A stretch of DNA of 64,000 nt from JAVBQO01 sp031548885 (GTDB lineage Bacteria; Patescibacteriota; Saccharimonadia; Saccharimonadales; Saccharimonadaceae): NCBI GenBank assembly GCA_031548885.1, contig JAVBQO010000003.1:59806-123805 (forward strand), in the 5' to 3' direction. Below the pieces are notes generated by a model. That model was not told the DNA's origin. It saw nothing but the letters and a program-made list of their open reading frames with translations, and ran no database searches. This document shows positions 43,697 through 52,788 of this stretch, in pieces. The first letter of the stretch is position 1. Each line of letters begins with the position of its first letter. The translations under genes and the position numbers were made by a program.

Positions 43697-45643
43697 ATGA
43701 GTTTTTACGAAGTCAGCCCAATCGGCATCGTCGGCAAAGATTTTGCCGTTTTGACGTACGGATTTTCCGGTGTGATTCCAATTGGTTCGATTGTCGAAAT
43801 TCCGGTTGGGAAACGAAACTTTGTCGGCGTGGTTTTGCGAAAAGTTTCGCAGCCGTCGTTCGATTGCAAAGAAATTTCGCGCGTGATTTTCGACCAACCA
43901 TTGCCGCCCGAATTGCTAAAATTGCACCAATGGCTAAGCGAATTCTACACGACGCACCCCGGAACTGTGTGGCAAACGATGCTGCCGGCTGGTTTGGCGA
44001 AAAACCGTCGAAAACTGATAAAAAAATCCATTCAACAGATTACGGAGCGAACAAATATTTTGCTCAATAATGACCAAATCAATGCGATTTCGACGCTCGT
44101 CAAAATGAAATCCGGCACTGCAATCCTACGCGGCGTGACCGGATCGGGGAAAACCGAAGTGTATAAAGCAATGGCACTCGAAGCGTCGACGCGCGGCAAA
44201 TCGTCGATCATTTTGGTGCCGGAAATTTCGTTGACCGCGCAATTGGTCAGCGAATTCAAACGCGATTTTTCGCACGTCATCGTGACGCATTCGACCATGA
44301 CAGAAGCCGAACGTTTTGACGTCTGGAAGTCTTGCCTGCTGGCCACCGAGCCGACGGTCGTGATTGGACCACGATCGGCACTGTCCATGCCTTTGCGAAA
44401 CTTGGGATTAATCGTGATCGACGAAGCGCACGAGCCGTCGTACAAACAGGAAAAAGCGCCGCGCTACAACGCACTTCGCGCCGCGTCGTTTCTCTCTTCG
44501 CAAACAGATTCGCGTTTGATTTTGGGTTCCGCCACGCCGTTAATTGCCGACGTTTACGCTGCGAAACAATTGAATCGACCGATTATCGAAATGAAAAAAT
44601 TAGCGTCTAAAAACGCAATCCGACCCGAAACCACGATCGTCGATTTGACGAAAAAAGATTCTTTCGCAAACGGCACACGCGTGTTTTCGCAAAAATTATT
44701 GACGGAAATCGAAGCGACTTTATCCGCGAAAAAACAAGTTTTATTATTCCACAATCGCCGCGGAACCGCGTCCACGACACTGTGCGAAAACTGCGGCTGG
44801 ATGGCGCTTTGCGAACGATGTTTCGTGCCAATGACGCTGCACGCCGACGCGTACGAAATTCGTTGTCACATCTGTAACTTCACCGAGAAAGTCCCGATAA
44901 AATGCCCAGATTGCGGAAACGCTTCGATCATCCACCACGGCATTGGCACGAAACGGATCGAGGAAGAAGTGCGAAAACTCTTCCCCGCCGCGACGGTGAA
45001 ACGTTTTGACGGCGACAACGCGCGAGGCGACGGCGTGCACGACAATTTCGCGGATTTGCGAAACGGCGATGTCGACATTATCATCGGTACGCAAACGATT
45101 GCGAAAGGTTTGGATTTGCCGCATTTGCGGTTGGTCGGGATCGTGCAGGCCGACGCCGGATTGATGTTGCCGGATTTTTCGTCGAGCGAGCGGACGTTTC
45201 AATTAATCGCGCAGGCGTGCGGGCGCGTCGGGCGGCGTGCGGAGCCTTCGCAAGTTGTGATCCAGACGTACCAGCCGTCACACCCCGCGGTGGTTTTCGG
45301 GGCTTCGCAAAATTATGATGAATTTTTTACGCATGAAATTACTTTGCGAAAAAATGGACATTTTCCGCCGTTCGCACATCTGTTAAAATTGACGAATTCG
45401 TACAAGTCGGAAAGTGGCGCGATGAACGCGGCGGTGAAACTTGCGAAGGAAATTCGCAGCGAAATCAATCCGGAAACCACGCGAATTTTGGGTCCGACGC
45501 CGGCGTTTTACGAGCGCCAGCGCGATTCGTGGCGATGGCAAATTGTTGTGCGGTCGTCGTCGCGTGCGGAACTTGCGAAGATTGCGGAAAAAATTCCACT
45601 TGCGAAGTGGCAAGTGGAATTGGATCCGGTTTCGTTGATTTAG
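43697..45643 (+). CDS. priA: Primosomal helicase PriA
   Basis: Restarts collapsed replication forks. 648 aa, somewhat short. N-terminal 3'-DNA-binding domain (MSFYEVSPIGIVGKDFAV), Walker A GVTGSGKTEVYKAM, DEAH in IVIDEAHEPSYKQEKAPRYN, zinc-binding Cys pairs in CENCGWMALCERC and CHICNF...CPDC, and the motif V/VI region (IIGTQTIAKGLDLPHLRLVGIV, ACGRVGRRAEP). I prefer the ATG at 43697 over 43691 because of -10 spacing. Functionally paired with recJ across a shared promoter. Confidence 0.95.
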   Translation: MSFYEVSPIGIVGKDFAVLTYGFSGVIPIGSIVEIPVGKRNFVGVVLRKVSQPSFDCKEISRVIFDQPLPPELLKLHQWLSEFYTTHPGTVWQTMLPAGLAKNRRKLIKKSIQQITERTNILLNNDQINAISTLVKMKSGTAILRGVTGSGKTEVYKAMALEASTRGKSSIILVPEISLTAQLVSEFKRDFSHVIVTHSTMTEAERFDVWKSCLLATEPTVVIGPRSALSMPLRNLGLIVIDEAHEPSYKQEKAPRYNALRAASFLSSQTDSRLILGSATPLIADVYAAKQLNRPIIEMKKLASKNAIRPETTIVDLTKKDSFANGTRVFSQKLLTEIEATLSAKKQVLLFHNRRGTASTTLCENCGWMALCERCFVPMTLHADAYEIRCHICNFTEKVPIKCPDCGNASIIHHGIGTKRIEEEVRKLFPAATVKRFDGDNARGDGVHDNFADLRNGDVDIIIGTQTIAKGLDLPHLRLVGIVQADAGLMLPDFSSSERTFQLIAQACGRVGRRAEPSQVVIQTYQPSHPAVVFGASQNYDEFFTHEITLRKNGHFPPFAHLLKLTNSYKSESGAMNAAVKLAKEIRSEINPETTRILGPTPAFYERQRDSWRWQIVVRSSSRAELAKIAEKIPLAKWQVELDPVSLI

Positions 45644-46072
45644 CTATTCCCGCCCAACAGGAGCATCAAGAACTAAGCTATCAGAAATATCCTCCAGATA
45701 CTGCCTAAAGTTTGCTGCTTGCTCTTGGCTTAGCACTTGCTCTTCGTGACTTTTTGTGTAGTCGGAAAGTCTGACTTCGCCATCTCTGGTAACCAAAACA
45801 TGCGACGACACCTTTGAATCCTGATTCCCAAATGTCAATTCGGCTCGCCATTTATACTTATCGCTAACTTCTTCGGCAGGAACAGAAAGTCTCAGTGTCG
45901 GAACTTTGCCAGAAAAATCATCGTGCGCTGGTACGTAGAATTGAGCCGTCTGTAATCCCGAACCTTTTGTTGATGATGGAACACTATCAATCAAATCAAC
46001 TGCAATATCCACAATTTTGTCCGCTTCTGTTGCCTTCGGAATGTATTGTTCTGGAGTGAATTTTTTGCTCAT
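45644..46072 (-). CDS. Hypothetical protein
   Basis: 142 aa starting MSKKFTPEQYIPKATEADK after CAAGGAAATAAAA. Mixed alpha/beta, no membrane segment: IVDIAVDLIDSVPS is followed by a probable beta sheet (AQFYVPAHDD, PTLRLSVPAEEVSDKYKW) and a helical end (EEQVLSQEQAANFRQYLEDI). Not recognised. Composition differs from neighbours (no GCGAAA). Confidence 0.65.
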   Translation of the reverse strand: MSKKFTPEQYIPKATEADKIVDIAVDLIDSVPSSTKGSGLQTAQFYVPAHDDFSGKVPTLRLSVPAEEVSDKYKWRAELTFGNQDSKVSSHVLVTRDGEVRLSDYTKSHEEQVLSQEQAANFRQYLEDISDSLVLDAPVGRE

Positions 46073-46178
46073 TTTTATTTCCTTGTTTCTGATGATGATC
46101 AAATAATACTCTCTCTCTCTTGATTTGTCAAGTCCCAAGCCATTTCGCAAGCCTTTGCAATCTGTTATAATGTTCACA

Positions 46179-46775
46179 ATGACTTCCAAATACACCCGCA
46201 AAAACATCATCATCCTGCCCAATCCCGATTTGCGAAAACGCTCCGCAAAAATCCACGTCATCACCGACGAAACGCTGCAATTGATCGACGACATGTTGGC
46301 CGCGACGTTGGATTGGGAAGATTCGCGCCCGCACGAAATCGCCGTGGCGTTGGCCGCCGTACAGATCGACCGATTGGAACGCGTCGTGATCGTTCGCGAA
46401 GACTTTGACGACAAAGCCAACCGCAATTTCACGGTGTTAATCAACCCTGAAATCGTCAAATACGAAGGTGAAATCGTCGCCGACCACGAAGGCTGTTTGA
46501 GCGTGAAAGACGTCTACGGCATGGTGCCGCGCCACACGAAAGTCCGCGTCCGCGCCATCGATATCAACGGCCGCGAAGTCCGCATCAAATCGCCGAATCC
46601 GTTCATCGCGCGTATTTTGCAGCACGAAATCGACCACACGAACGGGATTTGTTTTGTGGATCATATCGCGGACGTTCGCGACGCTTTTTATCTGTTGAAT
46701 GACGATGGGGATTTAGTTTCGTTGGATTTTGCGAAGGTTGAGAAATTGGGGATTTTGCCCGATGCCAACGCCTAA
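46179..46775 (+). CDS. def: Peptide deformylase
   Basis: Removes the formyl group from nascent Met. 198 aa. Motif I is VALAAVQ (usual GxGLAAxQ altered at its first Gly), motif II EGCLSV, motif III HEIDH; Cys and the two His bind the metal. TATAAT (46166-46171) is 7 bases before the ATG. The end overlaps fmt by 14 bases, the classical def-fmt pair. Confidence 0.94.
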   Translation: MTSKYTRKNIIILPNPDLRKRSAKIHVITDETLQLIDDMLAATLDWEDSRPHEIAVALAAVQIDRLERVVIVREDFDDKANRNFTVLINPEIVKYEGEIVADHEGCLSVKDVYGMVPRHTKVRVRAIDINGREVRIKSPNPFIARILQHEIDHTNGICFVDHIADVRDAFYLLNDDGDLVSLDFAKVEKLGILPDANA

Positions 46776-47637
46776 AATCGTCTTTTTCGGCACCGAAAAC
46801 TTCAGCACGTCGACGCTTCGCGAATTGATTTCGCAAGGTTTCGACGTTGTCGCCGTCGTTACCAAACCCGACACACCGCGCGGCCGCGGCCATCGAATAG
46901 ACGCGCCGATCGTGAAAAAAATCGCGATCGAACACGGAATTCCGGTTTTTCAGCCTGCGAAACTTTCCGACATTGCGGACGATTTGCGAAATCTGAATGC
47001 GGACGCCGGCGTTTTGGTCAGCTACGGCAAAATCATTCCGGAATCCGTCATCGATATTTTCGCAAACGACATCATCAACGTCCACCCTTCTCTGCTACCA
47101 AAATATCGCGGACCGTCGCCGATCGAATCGGCGATTGCGAATGGCGACGCCCAAACGGGAATTTCGATCATGGCCTTGGCCAAGGAAATGGACGCCGGAC
47201 CGGTGTATTTCCAGGAAAAAATCATGTTGAACGGAACAGAAACCAAACCGGAATTGTACGAAAAGTTTTCGCGGCGCGGCGCGAAACTGCTTTGCGAAAA
47301 ATTGCCAACAATTTTGTCCGGCGAATTAATTGCAAAAAACCAAAACGACGCCGACGCAACGTATTGCAAACTGTTGCGAAAAGACGACGGCATTTTGGAT
47401 CCTACGAAAATGTCCGCGAAAGTTTGCGAACAAAAAATCCGCGCGTATCTGGGATTTCCGAAAACACGAATTGTTTTTCGCAATCACGAAATCATCGTCA
47501 CGGCAGCAAAAGTCCGCGAAAATCCAAACGATTTCACAGTTCCCTGTGCCGAAAATTCGCATCTGGAAATCATCGAATTAATCGCGCCCAGCGGCAAAAA
47601 AATGGCATCGGTGGATTTCGTGCGCGGACTAAAATAA
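46762..47637 (+). CDS. fmt: Methionyl-tRNA formyltransferase
   Basis: Formylates initiator Met-tRNA. 291 aa. MPTPKIVFFGTENFST, VSYGKIIPESVID, and the catalytic region HPSLLPKYRGPSPIESAI with Asn-His-Asp type residues (NVHPS), then FQEKIMLNGTET; smaller C-terminal OB-fold domain. Starts inside the end of def, so the two enzymes are translationally coupled. Confidence 0.95.
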   Translation: MPTPKIVFFGTENFSTSTLRELISQGFDVVAVVTKPDTPRGRGHRIDAPIVKKIAIEHGIPVFQPAKLSDIADDLRNLNADAGVLVSYGKIIPESVIDIFANDIINVHPSLLPKYRGPSPIESAIANGDAQTGISIMALAKEMDAGPVYFQEKIMLNGTETKPELYEKFSRRGAKLLCEKLPTILSGELIAKNQNDADATYCKLLRKDDGILDPTKMSAKVCEQKIRAYLGFPKTRIVFRNHEIIVTAAKVRENPNDFTVPCAENSHLEIIELIAPSGKKMASVDFVRGLK

Positions 47638-47660
47638 AACCGCCCGAAAATTTCGAGCGG
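47631..47660 (-). terminator. Terminator between fmt and the 142-aa gene
   Basis: CCGC.CGAAA / TTTCG.GCGG with one mismatch, followed on the minus strand by TTTTATTTT. It serves the minus-strand gene and may also stop fmt transcripts. Confidence 0.7.
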
Positions 47661-47679
47661 CTACCTATCGGCAGAAATA

Positions 47680-48108
47680 TTAAGCAGCCGGTGCGCCACC
47701 CAAAATTTGGTCTTTGTTGCCGCGAATTTCGTTTTTCAGTTCTTCCAAAACAGCCGCAACGACCTGCGGGTAATCAGGGCGATTGAGTTGCAGCCATTTC
47801 ATGGCACCGTATTCTGACAGGATGGCTTTTTCGTCGACACCATTATTTTTCGCGGTCAAGTCTTTGTAGTCCTGCATCGTAGCGTAATCAGGCAAGTTTT
47901 CGCTGTACCATTTTTTCATGCCGTCGACGTTCTGATCGACAAAATTACCGAACTCGTCCAGCATTTCATCACTCATACCTTCGGTCAGTTTTTCGCCAAC
48001 ACGCATTTCCAGTTCACTGTAAATGTGTTGCAGGAACGCTTTTTTCTGATCCTCCGGCAAATCAGCGAGCCCCAGATCAGCCAGAAATTTGTCATCTAAT
48101 TGAAACAT
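47680..48108 (-). CDS. DUF5663-like small protein (copy 1)
   Basis: 142 aa starting MFQLDDKFLADLGLADLPEDQ after AAGGGGAATCAT. The N-terminal 90 residues follow the pattern 'short helix, LPEDQKKAFLQHIYSELEMRVGEKL, sEEmLDEFgnfvd', shared with the 92-aa protein at 52.5 kb; I believe this is the DUF5663 family of CPR bacteria. Cytoplasmic, helical. Both copies flank the large surface proteins, so an envelope-linked role is possible but unproven. Confidence 0.75.
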   Translation of the reverse strand: MFQLDDKFLADLGLADLPEDQKKAFLQHIYSELEMRVGEKLTEGMSDEMLDEFGNFVDQNVDGMKKWYSENLPDYATMQDYKDLTAKNNGVDEKAILSEYGAMKWLQLNRPDYPQVVAAVLEELKNEIRGNKDQILGGAPAA

Positions 48109-48169
48109 ATGATTCCCCTTACCCTTATTCAAAACCATTGTACCATTGTTCGGAAGTTTTTCGCAAACG

Positions 48170-48197
48170 AAAAATCCCCCGAATTAACGGGGGATTT
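48170..48197 (-). terminator. Terminator of the 815-aa DUF11 gene
   Basis: AATCCCCC/GGGGGATT with an 8-base loop, then TTTTCG on the minus strand. Confidence 0.88.
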
Positions 48198-48237
48198 TCT
48201 CTAGAAGCGGCCAGTCTTCTTTCGCAAGTAGATCTGA

Positions 48238-50685
48238 CTACTTCAAACTTCGTAGAACGCGGCGGCTTGTCAGCCAGCTAGCGATACCAAGCGTAATCGC
48301 ACCGGCACCGATCGCACCGGCGATTGCACCTTCGTTACCGGTTGCAGGAATGTAACCTGGTGTCGATGGCGAAACCGGCGTGGTTGGCGTCACTGGTGTG
48401 GCTGGAGCTTCGTTCACTGTGATTGGCTTTTTACAAGCTTCGCTCGTGACCGTTTCGGTCTTGCCATCCACATTGTACGTTACCCAAGCTTGCGCGGTGT
48501 ACGAACCCACAGTCGGGTACATGTGCGCAAAGTTCTGGTTGTCTTTGATCGCAGTTTTCATGTCGCCAAAGTCCATTTTGTACTCTTTGATCGTGACTTT
48601 GTCGCCAACGTATCGCGGAACGATGGTGAAGTTCACCGTGTCGCCACGCGTGATGACGTTTTTGTCAGCGTCTAGAACTTTACATTCGAACTTCGGTTCG
48701 ACCGGCGGTTTTTCGCAGTCTTTTGGCACCGTGGTGTCAGCGTCGTCAGTTTTCGGGTTTTGGCCGTCAGGTTGGACGCTGGCGATGTTTTTCAACAGAT
48801 TGTCGCCACATTTTGGCAAGTCTTTGTTGTCAGCGATTTTCACGCTGAATTGAACTTTGGCAGTTTTGCCCGGTTCGTAGTTACCGATGTTAATACCACT
48901 CGCCGTTACGACGCCGTCAGCGACAGCTTTGCCATTCTGGTTAGCGTCGTTGAACAGTTTGGTCGAACCAGCAATGTAGGTCACGCCGTATGGTAATGTG
49001 TCGCGAACGATCACATTGTTCAGCGTGGTTTCGCCGGTGTTTTTGAACTCGATTTGGTATTCCAACGTGTCGCCAGGTTTGGCAGTCACGCTGTCTTTCC
49101 ATTCGGTTTGGCCAGCTACGCGAACTTTTTTGTTCATTTCAAAGTTCGGTTGGCATGTTTTCGGCACGATTGTGTCAGCGTCGTCGTCTTTCGGATTTTG
49201 GCCGTCAGTTTTGACGCTGGCCACGTTGTGGTATTTGTTGTCGCCACAGGCCATTTTGTCGGCACCTGGCAATTTGGCTTTGAACACCACGCTGGCGGTT
49301 TCGCCTGCAGCATAGTTGCCGATGTTGACGCCGTTTGCGGTCGTCACACCGTCAGCGATAGCTTTGCCGTTTTGGTTGGCGTTGTTGTACAGTTTGCTCG
49401 AACCATCAACATATGTGACGCCGGCTGGCAATGTGTCTTTGACAATCACATTGTTAAGCGTCGTGTCACCGATATTTTTGAATTCGATTTTGTATTCCAA
49501 CGTCGCGCCCGGCTGTGCCGTCACGCTGTCTTTCCATTCGGTTTGACCTTCGACGCGGACTTTTTTATTCATGGTAAAGTCTGCGTTGTCAGGCTGACAT
49601 TCTTTTGGAACGTCAGTTGTAGCGTCGTCTTCTTTCGGGTTTTGGCCGTCAGGTTTCACACTAGCGACGTTTCGCAAGACGTTGGTGCCACATTTTGGCA
49701 AAACATCGTTATCAGCAATTTTTACCTTGAATTGAACCGTTACGACCGAACCAGCTACGTAGTTGCCCACGTTGATTCCGGAAGTTGTCACGCCGTCGGC
49801 AATTGCTTTGCCACTCGGGTTGACACTGTTGTACAGCACCGACGAGCCAGCAACATACGTAACACCTGCCGGCAACGTGTCTTTGATAATCACGTTGTTC
49901 TGAGTTGTGTTACCAGTGTTTTTGTACTCAATACGGTATTCTAGCGTATCGCCCGGCTGCGCCGTTACATTGTCTTTCCATTCAGTTTGACCCTGAACGC
50001 GAACTTTTTTGTTCATTTCAAAGTTTGGGTTCGATACAGGTTTGAATTCCGGTTTGATGCGGAACAAAACGTAGCCAGAGTATGGCAAACAGCCTTTGAT
50101 CTGACCGTTCATGCTGTCATAACCAAGCAATGCACCCTGAGAAGTGAACAATTCGTTACCCAGAGAGAACACGCCGGTAGCTGATTTGTTGTAGTATCTC
50201 GCAGAACCTGCAACGTAATTCAGCTTAAACTCTTTGCTGCTACTAGCTGTGACATTGTCCCAAATCTTTGCTGGGTTGGTGTCTTCGGCGGTAATGAAAC
50301 CGTTCATGTCGAAGCTCGTGCCCCAGTCAGATGGCAAGTCAAATGCTGCGCGTACATTTGTAGCCGGGCCACTGTACTGATTGTAGTTTGTGGCCTTGTT
50401 GTTGTGTACGTACATGCGTACTTCATACTCTTTTCCGTCTTGTATCGTTGCGGCGTCGGTCCATGTCGATGAACCAGCTTCACGAATATTTACGAAATTT
50501 CTTTCATCTCCGACTACCGGGTTGTTGGTAATCGAGTTGAATGTGTTATAAGCCGATGGAACTTCCATCGTGAATGTCGCACGGTTCGGGCCCCAGGCCA
50601 TAATAGCCGTCGGCACCAAAACCGCAGCAACCAACCCAAAGACAACTAAAAGTTTCTTCGGGATGTGCTTGAATATTCCTTTCAT
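48238..50685 (-). CDS. Large DUF11-repeat surface protein with PKD-like domain and IPATG tail
   Basis: 815 aa. Signal sequence (MKGIFKHIPKKLLVVFGLVAAV... AIMAWG). N-terminal domain shared with the 497-aa protein (ATFTMEVPSAYNTFNSITNN). Three DUF11 repeats begin near residues 219, 372 and 515 with NKKVRVxGQTEWKD and contain NNVIxKDTLPAGVTY. A PKD-like domain follows (about 665-755, YKMDFGDMKTAIKDNQNFAHMYPTVGSYTA). The C-terminus PGYIPATGNEG, a hydrophobic segment and SRRVLRSLK form a sortase signal. Likely a stalk-like adhesin or surface coat; DUF11 repeats often form isopeptide bonds. Confidence 0.88.
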   Translation of the reverse strand: MKGIFKHIPKKLLVVFGLVAAVLVPTAIMAWGPNRATFTMEVPSAYNTFNSITNNPVVGDERNFVNIREAGSSTWTDAATIQDGKEYEVRMYVHNNKATNYNQYSGPATNVRAAFDLPSDWGTSFDMNGFITAEDTNPAKIWDNVTASSSKEFKLNYVAGSARYYNKSATGVFSLGNELFTSQGALLGYDSMNGQIKGCLPYSGYVLFRIKPEFKPVSNPNFEMNKKVRVQGQTEWKDNVTAQPGDTLEYRIEYKNTGNTTQNNVIIKDTLPAGVTYVAGSSVLYNSVNPSGKAIADGVTTSGINVGNYVAGSVVTVQFKVKIADNDVLPKCGTNVLRNVASVKPDGQNPKEDDATTDVPKECQPDNADFTMNKKVRVEGQTEWKDSVTAQPGATLEYKIEFKNIGDTTLNNVIVKDTLPAGVTYVDGSSKLYNNANQNGKAIADGVTTANGVNIGNYAAGETASVVFKAKLPGADKMACGDNKYHNVASVKTDGQNPKDDDADTIVPKTCQPNFEMNKKVRVAGQTEWKDSVTAKPGDTLEYQIEFKNTGETTLNNVIVRDTLPYGVTYIAGSTKLFNDANQNGKAVADGVVTASGINIGNYEPGKTAKVQFSVKIADNKDLPKCGDNLLKNIASVQPDGQNPKTDDADTTVPKDCEKPPVEPKFECKVLDADKNVITRGDTVNFTIVPRYVGDKVTIKEYKMDFGDMKTAIKDNQNFAHMYPTVGSYTAQAWVTYNVDGKTETVTSEACKKPITVNEAPATPVTPTTPVSPSTPGYIPATGNEGAIAGAIGAGAITLGIASWLTSRRVLRSLK
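48690..50035 (-). repeat. Three tandem DUF11-coding repeats
   Basis: DNA blocks spaced about 430-460 bp with near-identical stretches, for example TTTCCATTCGGTTTG at about 49095 and 49527 and TTTCCATTCAGTTTG at about 49976. Such direct repeats can expand or contract by recombination. Confidence 0.75.
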
Positions 50686-50813
50686 GCTGTTTTCCTCTTT
50701 TCATTAGCGTTAACGTGTATTAATAAACCCAATATCTTGCGTTTTGCTCGCGTTATACGAATTGTTAAGGTTCATATCATGAATCTGAGTCCCACCACTC
50801 AACGATTACTTAT

Positions 50814-50842
50814 ATACTATCACAAAATTGGTCTATTGTAAA
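50814..50842 (-). promoter_or_regulatory. Promoter of the 815-aa surface protein gene
   Basis: TTTACA and TAGTAT on the minus strand with 17-base spacing, then a leader of about 120 bases ending in AAAAGAGGAAAACAGC before the ATG. Confidence 0.6.
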
Positions 50843-50862
50843 GGGTTATGCTTTATATTGCC

Positions 50863-52299
50863 CTAAGCAATAGCTACACCACTGGCTTTCAGACCATCCA
50901 TCGCAGCTCTCGCCGCAGCCAAAGCCCTATCAGACGGCGTTGGAGCGGTGCCCATTGTTTCGCGGCTAGTACTACTAGTTTCGCGGCGACCGCTAGTTTT
51001 GCGACGATCGCTTCCTTTGCCACGACGGCTAAAGTAAGTCATGAGCCCTCCGAGCGCCAGCAGTCCGGCAGCTACGCCCAGCGCTTTTCCAGCGTCGATA
51101 CCCGTGTACGCCAGTTCCTGCGGCGCTGCGTAGCGCTGCTGGCGAGGTACTGGGTTATTCACATACTGCACCTGCTGCTGTTGCTGTTGCTGTTTTTGGA
51201 TGATAGTAATTATGTTATTAATTACCGTAGGTTTTTTCGGCTCTTCCGGGTTCACTGGCTCTTCCGGTTTGCATGAATCAGTTTTTTTGCAAAGTTTCTC
51301 AAGATCGCTTCCGACTTCTTTTATAGTAACTTTGCCGGTAGTCGGGTCAATCGTGACGGACAATTTTTTGCGAACACCATTTTCTGTGGTGTAAATAGTG
51401 TATCCGTCGCCGACAACTTCGATGTCGTCAGCTGGGTTACCCAAGGTTCCGTCTTCGTTCTGGTAGTACCAAACCAAGTTGCCATTTGCATCTTTGGCTT
51501 GGACGTATTTCTTTCCACCGTGGCTAAATGACACATCTGTTGGCACGAAACCTCTGTTGGGATCGTCGGGGTGGTCTTCAACTTGTTCAACTTCGTCAAA
51601 ACCGTTGCCGTTTGTGCCTGTCGATGCTTTTTCGCCGCCAGTAGCGCTGTTGTCGGCCGCGTCGCCAGAGTTGCCATTATCGACGGCTACTGGGGTTTCG
51701 CCAGTTGCGGCAGTCGTAGCGTTGGCTCCGGCTTCATCCAATCCTGCAGTGTTACCGTTCTGCGCTGCCGACGCGTCTGCGTCGGTGTTGCCAGCAGTAT
51801 TGGCTGCAGAGCCGGCTTGCGCAGCAGTGTTGGGGTCGCTGGTAGCGGAATCTCTTTCAGTAGATCCTGCTGGTGTTGCATTACTCGAATTGCCAGCTGT
51901 TGATGCTCCAGCGTCGGCATTGTTGCTTGCCGGGCTAGCGCTTGCTGGTCGCTCATGAGATGAGGGACTTGGTGCTGGTGCTGGTGCTGGTGCTGGTGCT
52001 GGTGCTGGTGCTGGTGCTGGTATATCGGCTGGCTCCGTATTGCCTGGTGTTACCACAACTGGGGCTTCCACCTCTATCGGTGCTCCCGCCGCTGCAGTAC
52101 CTTCCGCACTAACCGATGACTCATCGCTTGCTGTTTCGGCGCTAGCTGCTGAGCCTAAGCCGACAGTCAAAGCTCCAGCGGCAACCAAAGTTGCAGCGGT
52201 ACCGCCTACACACCGTGTAAGTGTCCGAATCCGTGCGGGCACTTCTAGCGCTGTGTTCTTTTCTTCTTTATGACGCGGAACATAATTCCTATTAGCCAT
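50863..52299 (-). CDS. Surface protein with Ala-Pro repeat, poly-Gln and LAYTG tail
   Basis: 478 aa after AAAGGAGATTATT. Basic N-terminus, membrane/signal segment about 30-53, then (Pro-Ala)9, a long Ala/Gly/Ser/Asn/Thr-rich region, a small folded domain (FVPTDVSFSHGGKKYVQAKD to YTIYTTENGVRKKLSVTIDP) and a KQQQQQQQVQ stretch. LAYTGIDAG with a hydrophobic segment around residue 393 is an LPXTG-type signal, but about 65 further residues (Arg/Ser/Thr rich) follow, longer than a normal cleaved tail. Function unknown; low-complexity stalk architecture. Confidence 0.8.
   Translation of the reverse strand: MANRNYVPRHKEEKNTALEVPARIRTLTRCVGGTAATLVAAGALTVGLGSAASAETASDESSVSAEGTAAAGAPIEVEAPVVVTPGNTEPADIPAPAPAPAPAPAPAPAPSPSSHERPASASPASNNADAGASTAGNSSNATPAGSTERDSATSDPNTAAQAGSAANTAGNTDADASAAQNGNTAGLDEAGANATTAATGETPVAVDNGNSGDAADNSATGGEKASTGTNGNGFDEVEQVEDHPDDPNRGFVPTDVSFSHGGKKYVQAKDANGNLVWYYQNEDGTLGNPADDIEVVGDGYTIYTTENGVRKKLSVTIDPTTGKVTIKEVGSDLEKLCKKTDSCKPEEPVNPEEPKKPTVINNIITIIQKQQQQQQQVQYVNNPVPRQQRYAAPQELAYTGIDAGKALGVAAGLLALGGLMTYFSRRGKGSDRRKTSGRRETSSTSRETMGTAPTPSDRALAAARAAMDGLKASGVAIA
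51971..52020. repeat. Hexanucleotide tandem repeat (Pro-Ala)n
   Basis: About eight and a half copies of GGTGCT. A change in copy number keeps the frame and would lengthen or shorten the Pro-Ala stalk. Confidence 0.85.
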
Positions 52300-52341
52300 A
52301 ATAATCTCCTTTTACCTCTTATACTCTTGCGAATCTACTCC

Positions 52342-52370
52342 ATTGTACAACAAACTATTGCGAAAGTCAA
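52342..52370 (-). promoter_or_regulatory. Promoter of the Ala-Pro surface protein gene
   Basis: TTGACT and TACAAT on the minus strand, 17-base spacing, leader of about 40 bases with AAAGGAG. Confidence 0.7.
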
Positions 52371-52414
52371 CTATACTTTTCAATATTAGGATGCTCCTGT
52401 ATATTGACTTTCCA

Positions 52415-52454
52415 AACAAATAGGCTAGTGTTTGCATTAGCGCAATCACTAGCC
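52415..52454 (-). terminator. Terminator after the second DUF5663-like gene
   Basis: GGCTAGTG/CACTAGCC with an inner TTGC/GCAA helix, then TATTTGTTT on the minus strand. Confidence 0.7.
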
Positions 52455-52485
52455 GTATTTTTGCCTGCGAAACAGATGCGGTTGC

Positions 52486-52764
52486 CTACAGCAACGCCGC
52501 CAAATCGTCCTTGAGCGCGAGAGTTTCCTCTCTATAAACTTTGCGAAAATCAGGGAAAACTTTCTCGAGATCCTGCATCGCGTTTTCGTCGCCATCGTTT
52601 GCCAATTTGGCGAACAGCTTCTTTTGTTCGCCGCTCATATCATTGGCCAACCGCAGCCCAACGCGCACGTTGAGCGTTTCTATAGCCATCTGCACAAATT
52701 GATCGCGCTCGGCTTCTGGCATTTCATTGACGCCTAGCTCCTGTATTAGTGATGTGAAGTTCAT
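52486..52764 (-). CDS. DUF5663-like small protein (copy 2)
   Basis: 92 aa: MNFTSLIQELGVNEMPEAERDQFVQMAIETLNVRVGLRLANDMS. Same helical layout as the protein at 47.7 kb (LPEDQKKAFLQHIYSELEMRVGEKLTEGMS). Lies 24 bases after the 823-aa gene and is probably its operon partner; ribosome-binding site AAAGGAGAGTACA. Confidence 0.75.
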   Translation of the reverse strand: MNFTSLIQELGVNEMPEAERDQFVQMAIETLNVRVGLRLANDMSGEQKKLFAKLANDGDENAMQDLEKVFPDFRKVYREETLALKDDLAALL

Positions 52765-52788
52765 TGTACTCTCCTTTGTTTGTTTATG

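Noticed and set aside
41700..43897. RecJ start further upstream (extended frame to 43897)
   Set aside because: The extension overlaps priA antisense and is not protein-like; a GTG with correctly spaced -10 box at 43657 matches the family N-terminus.
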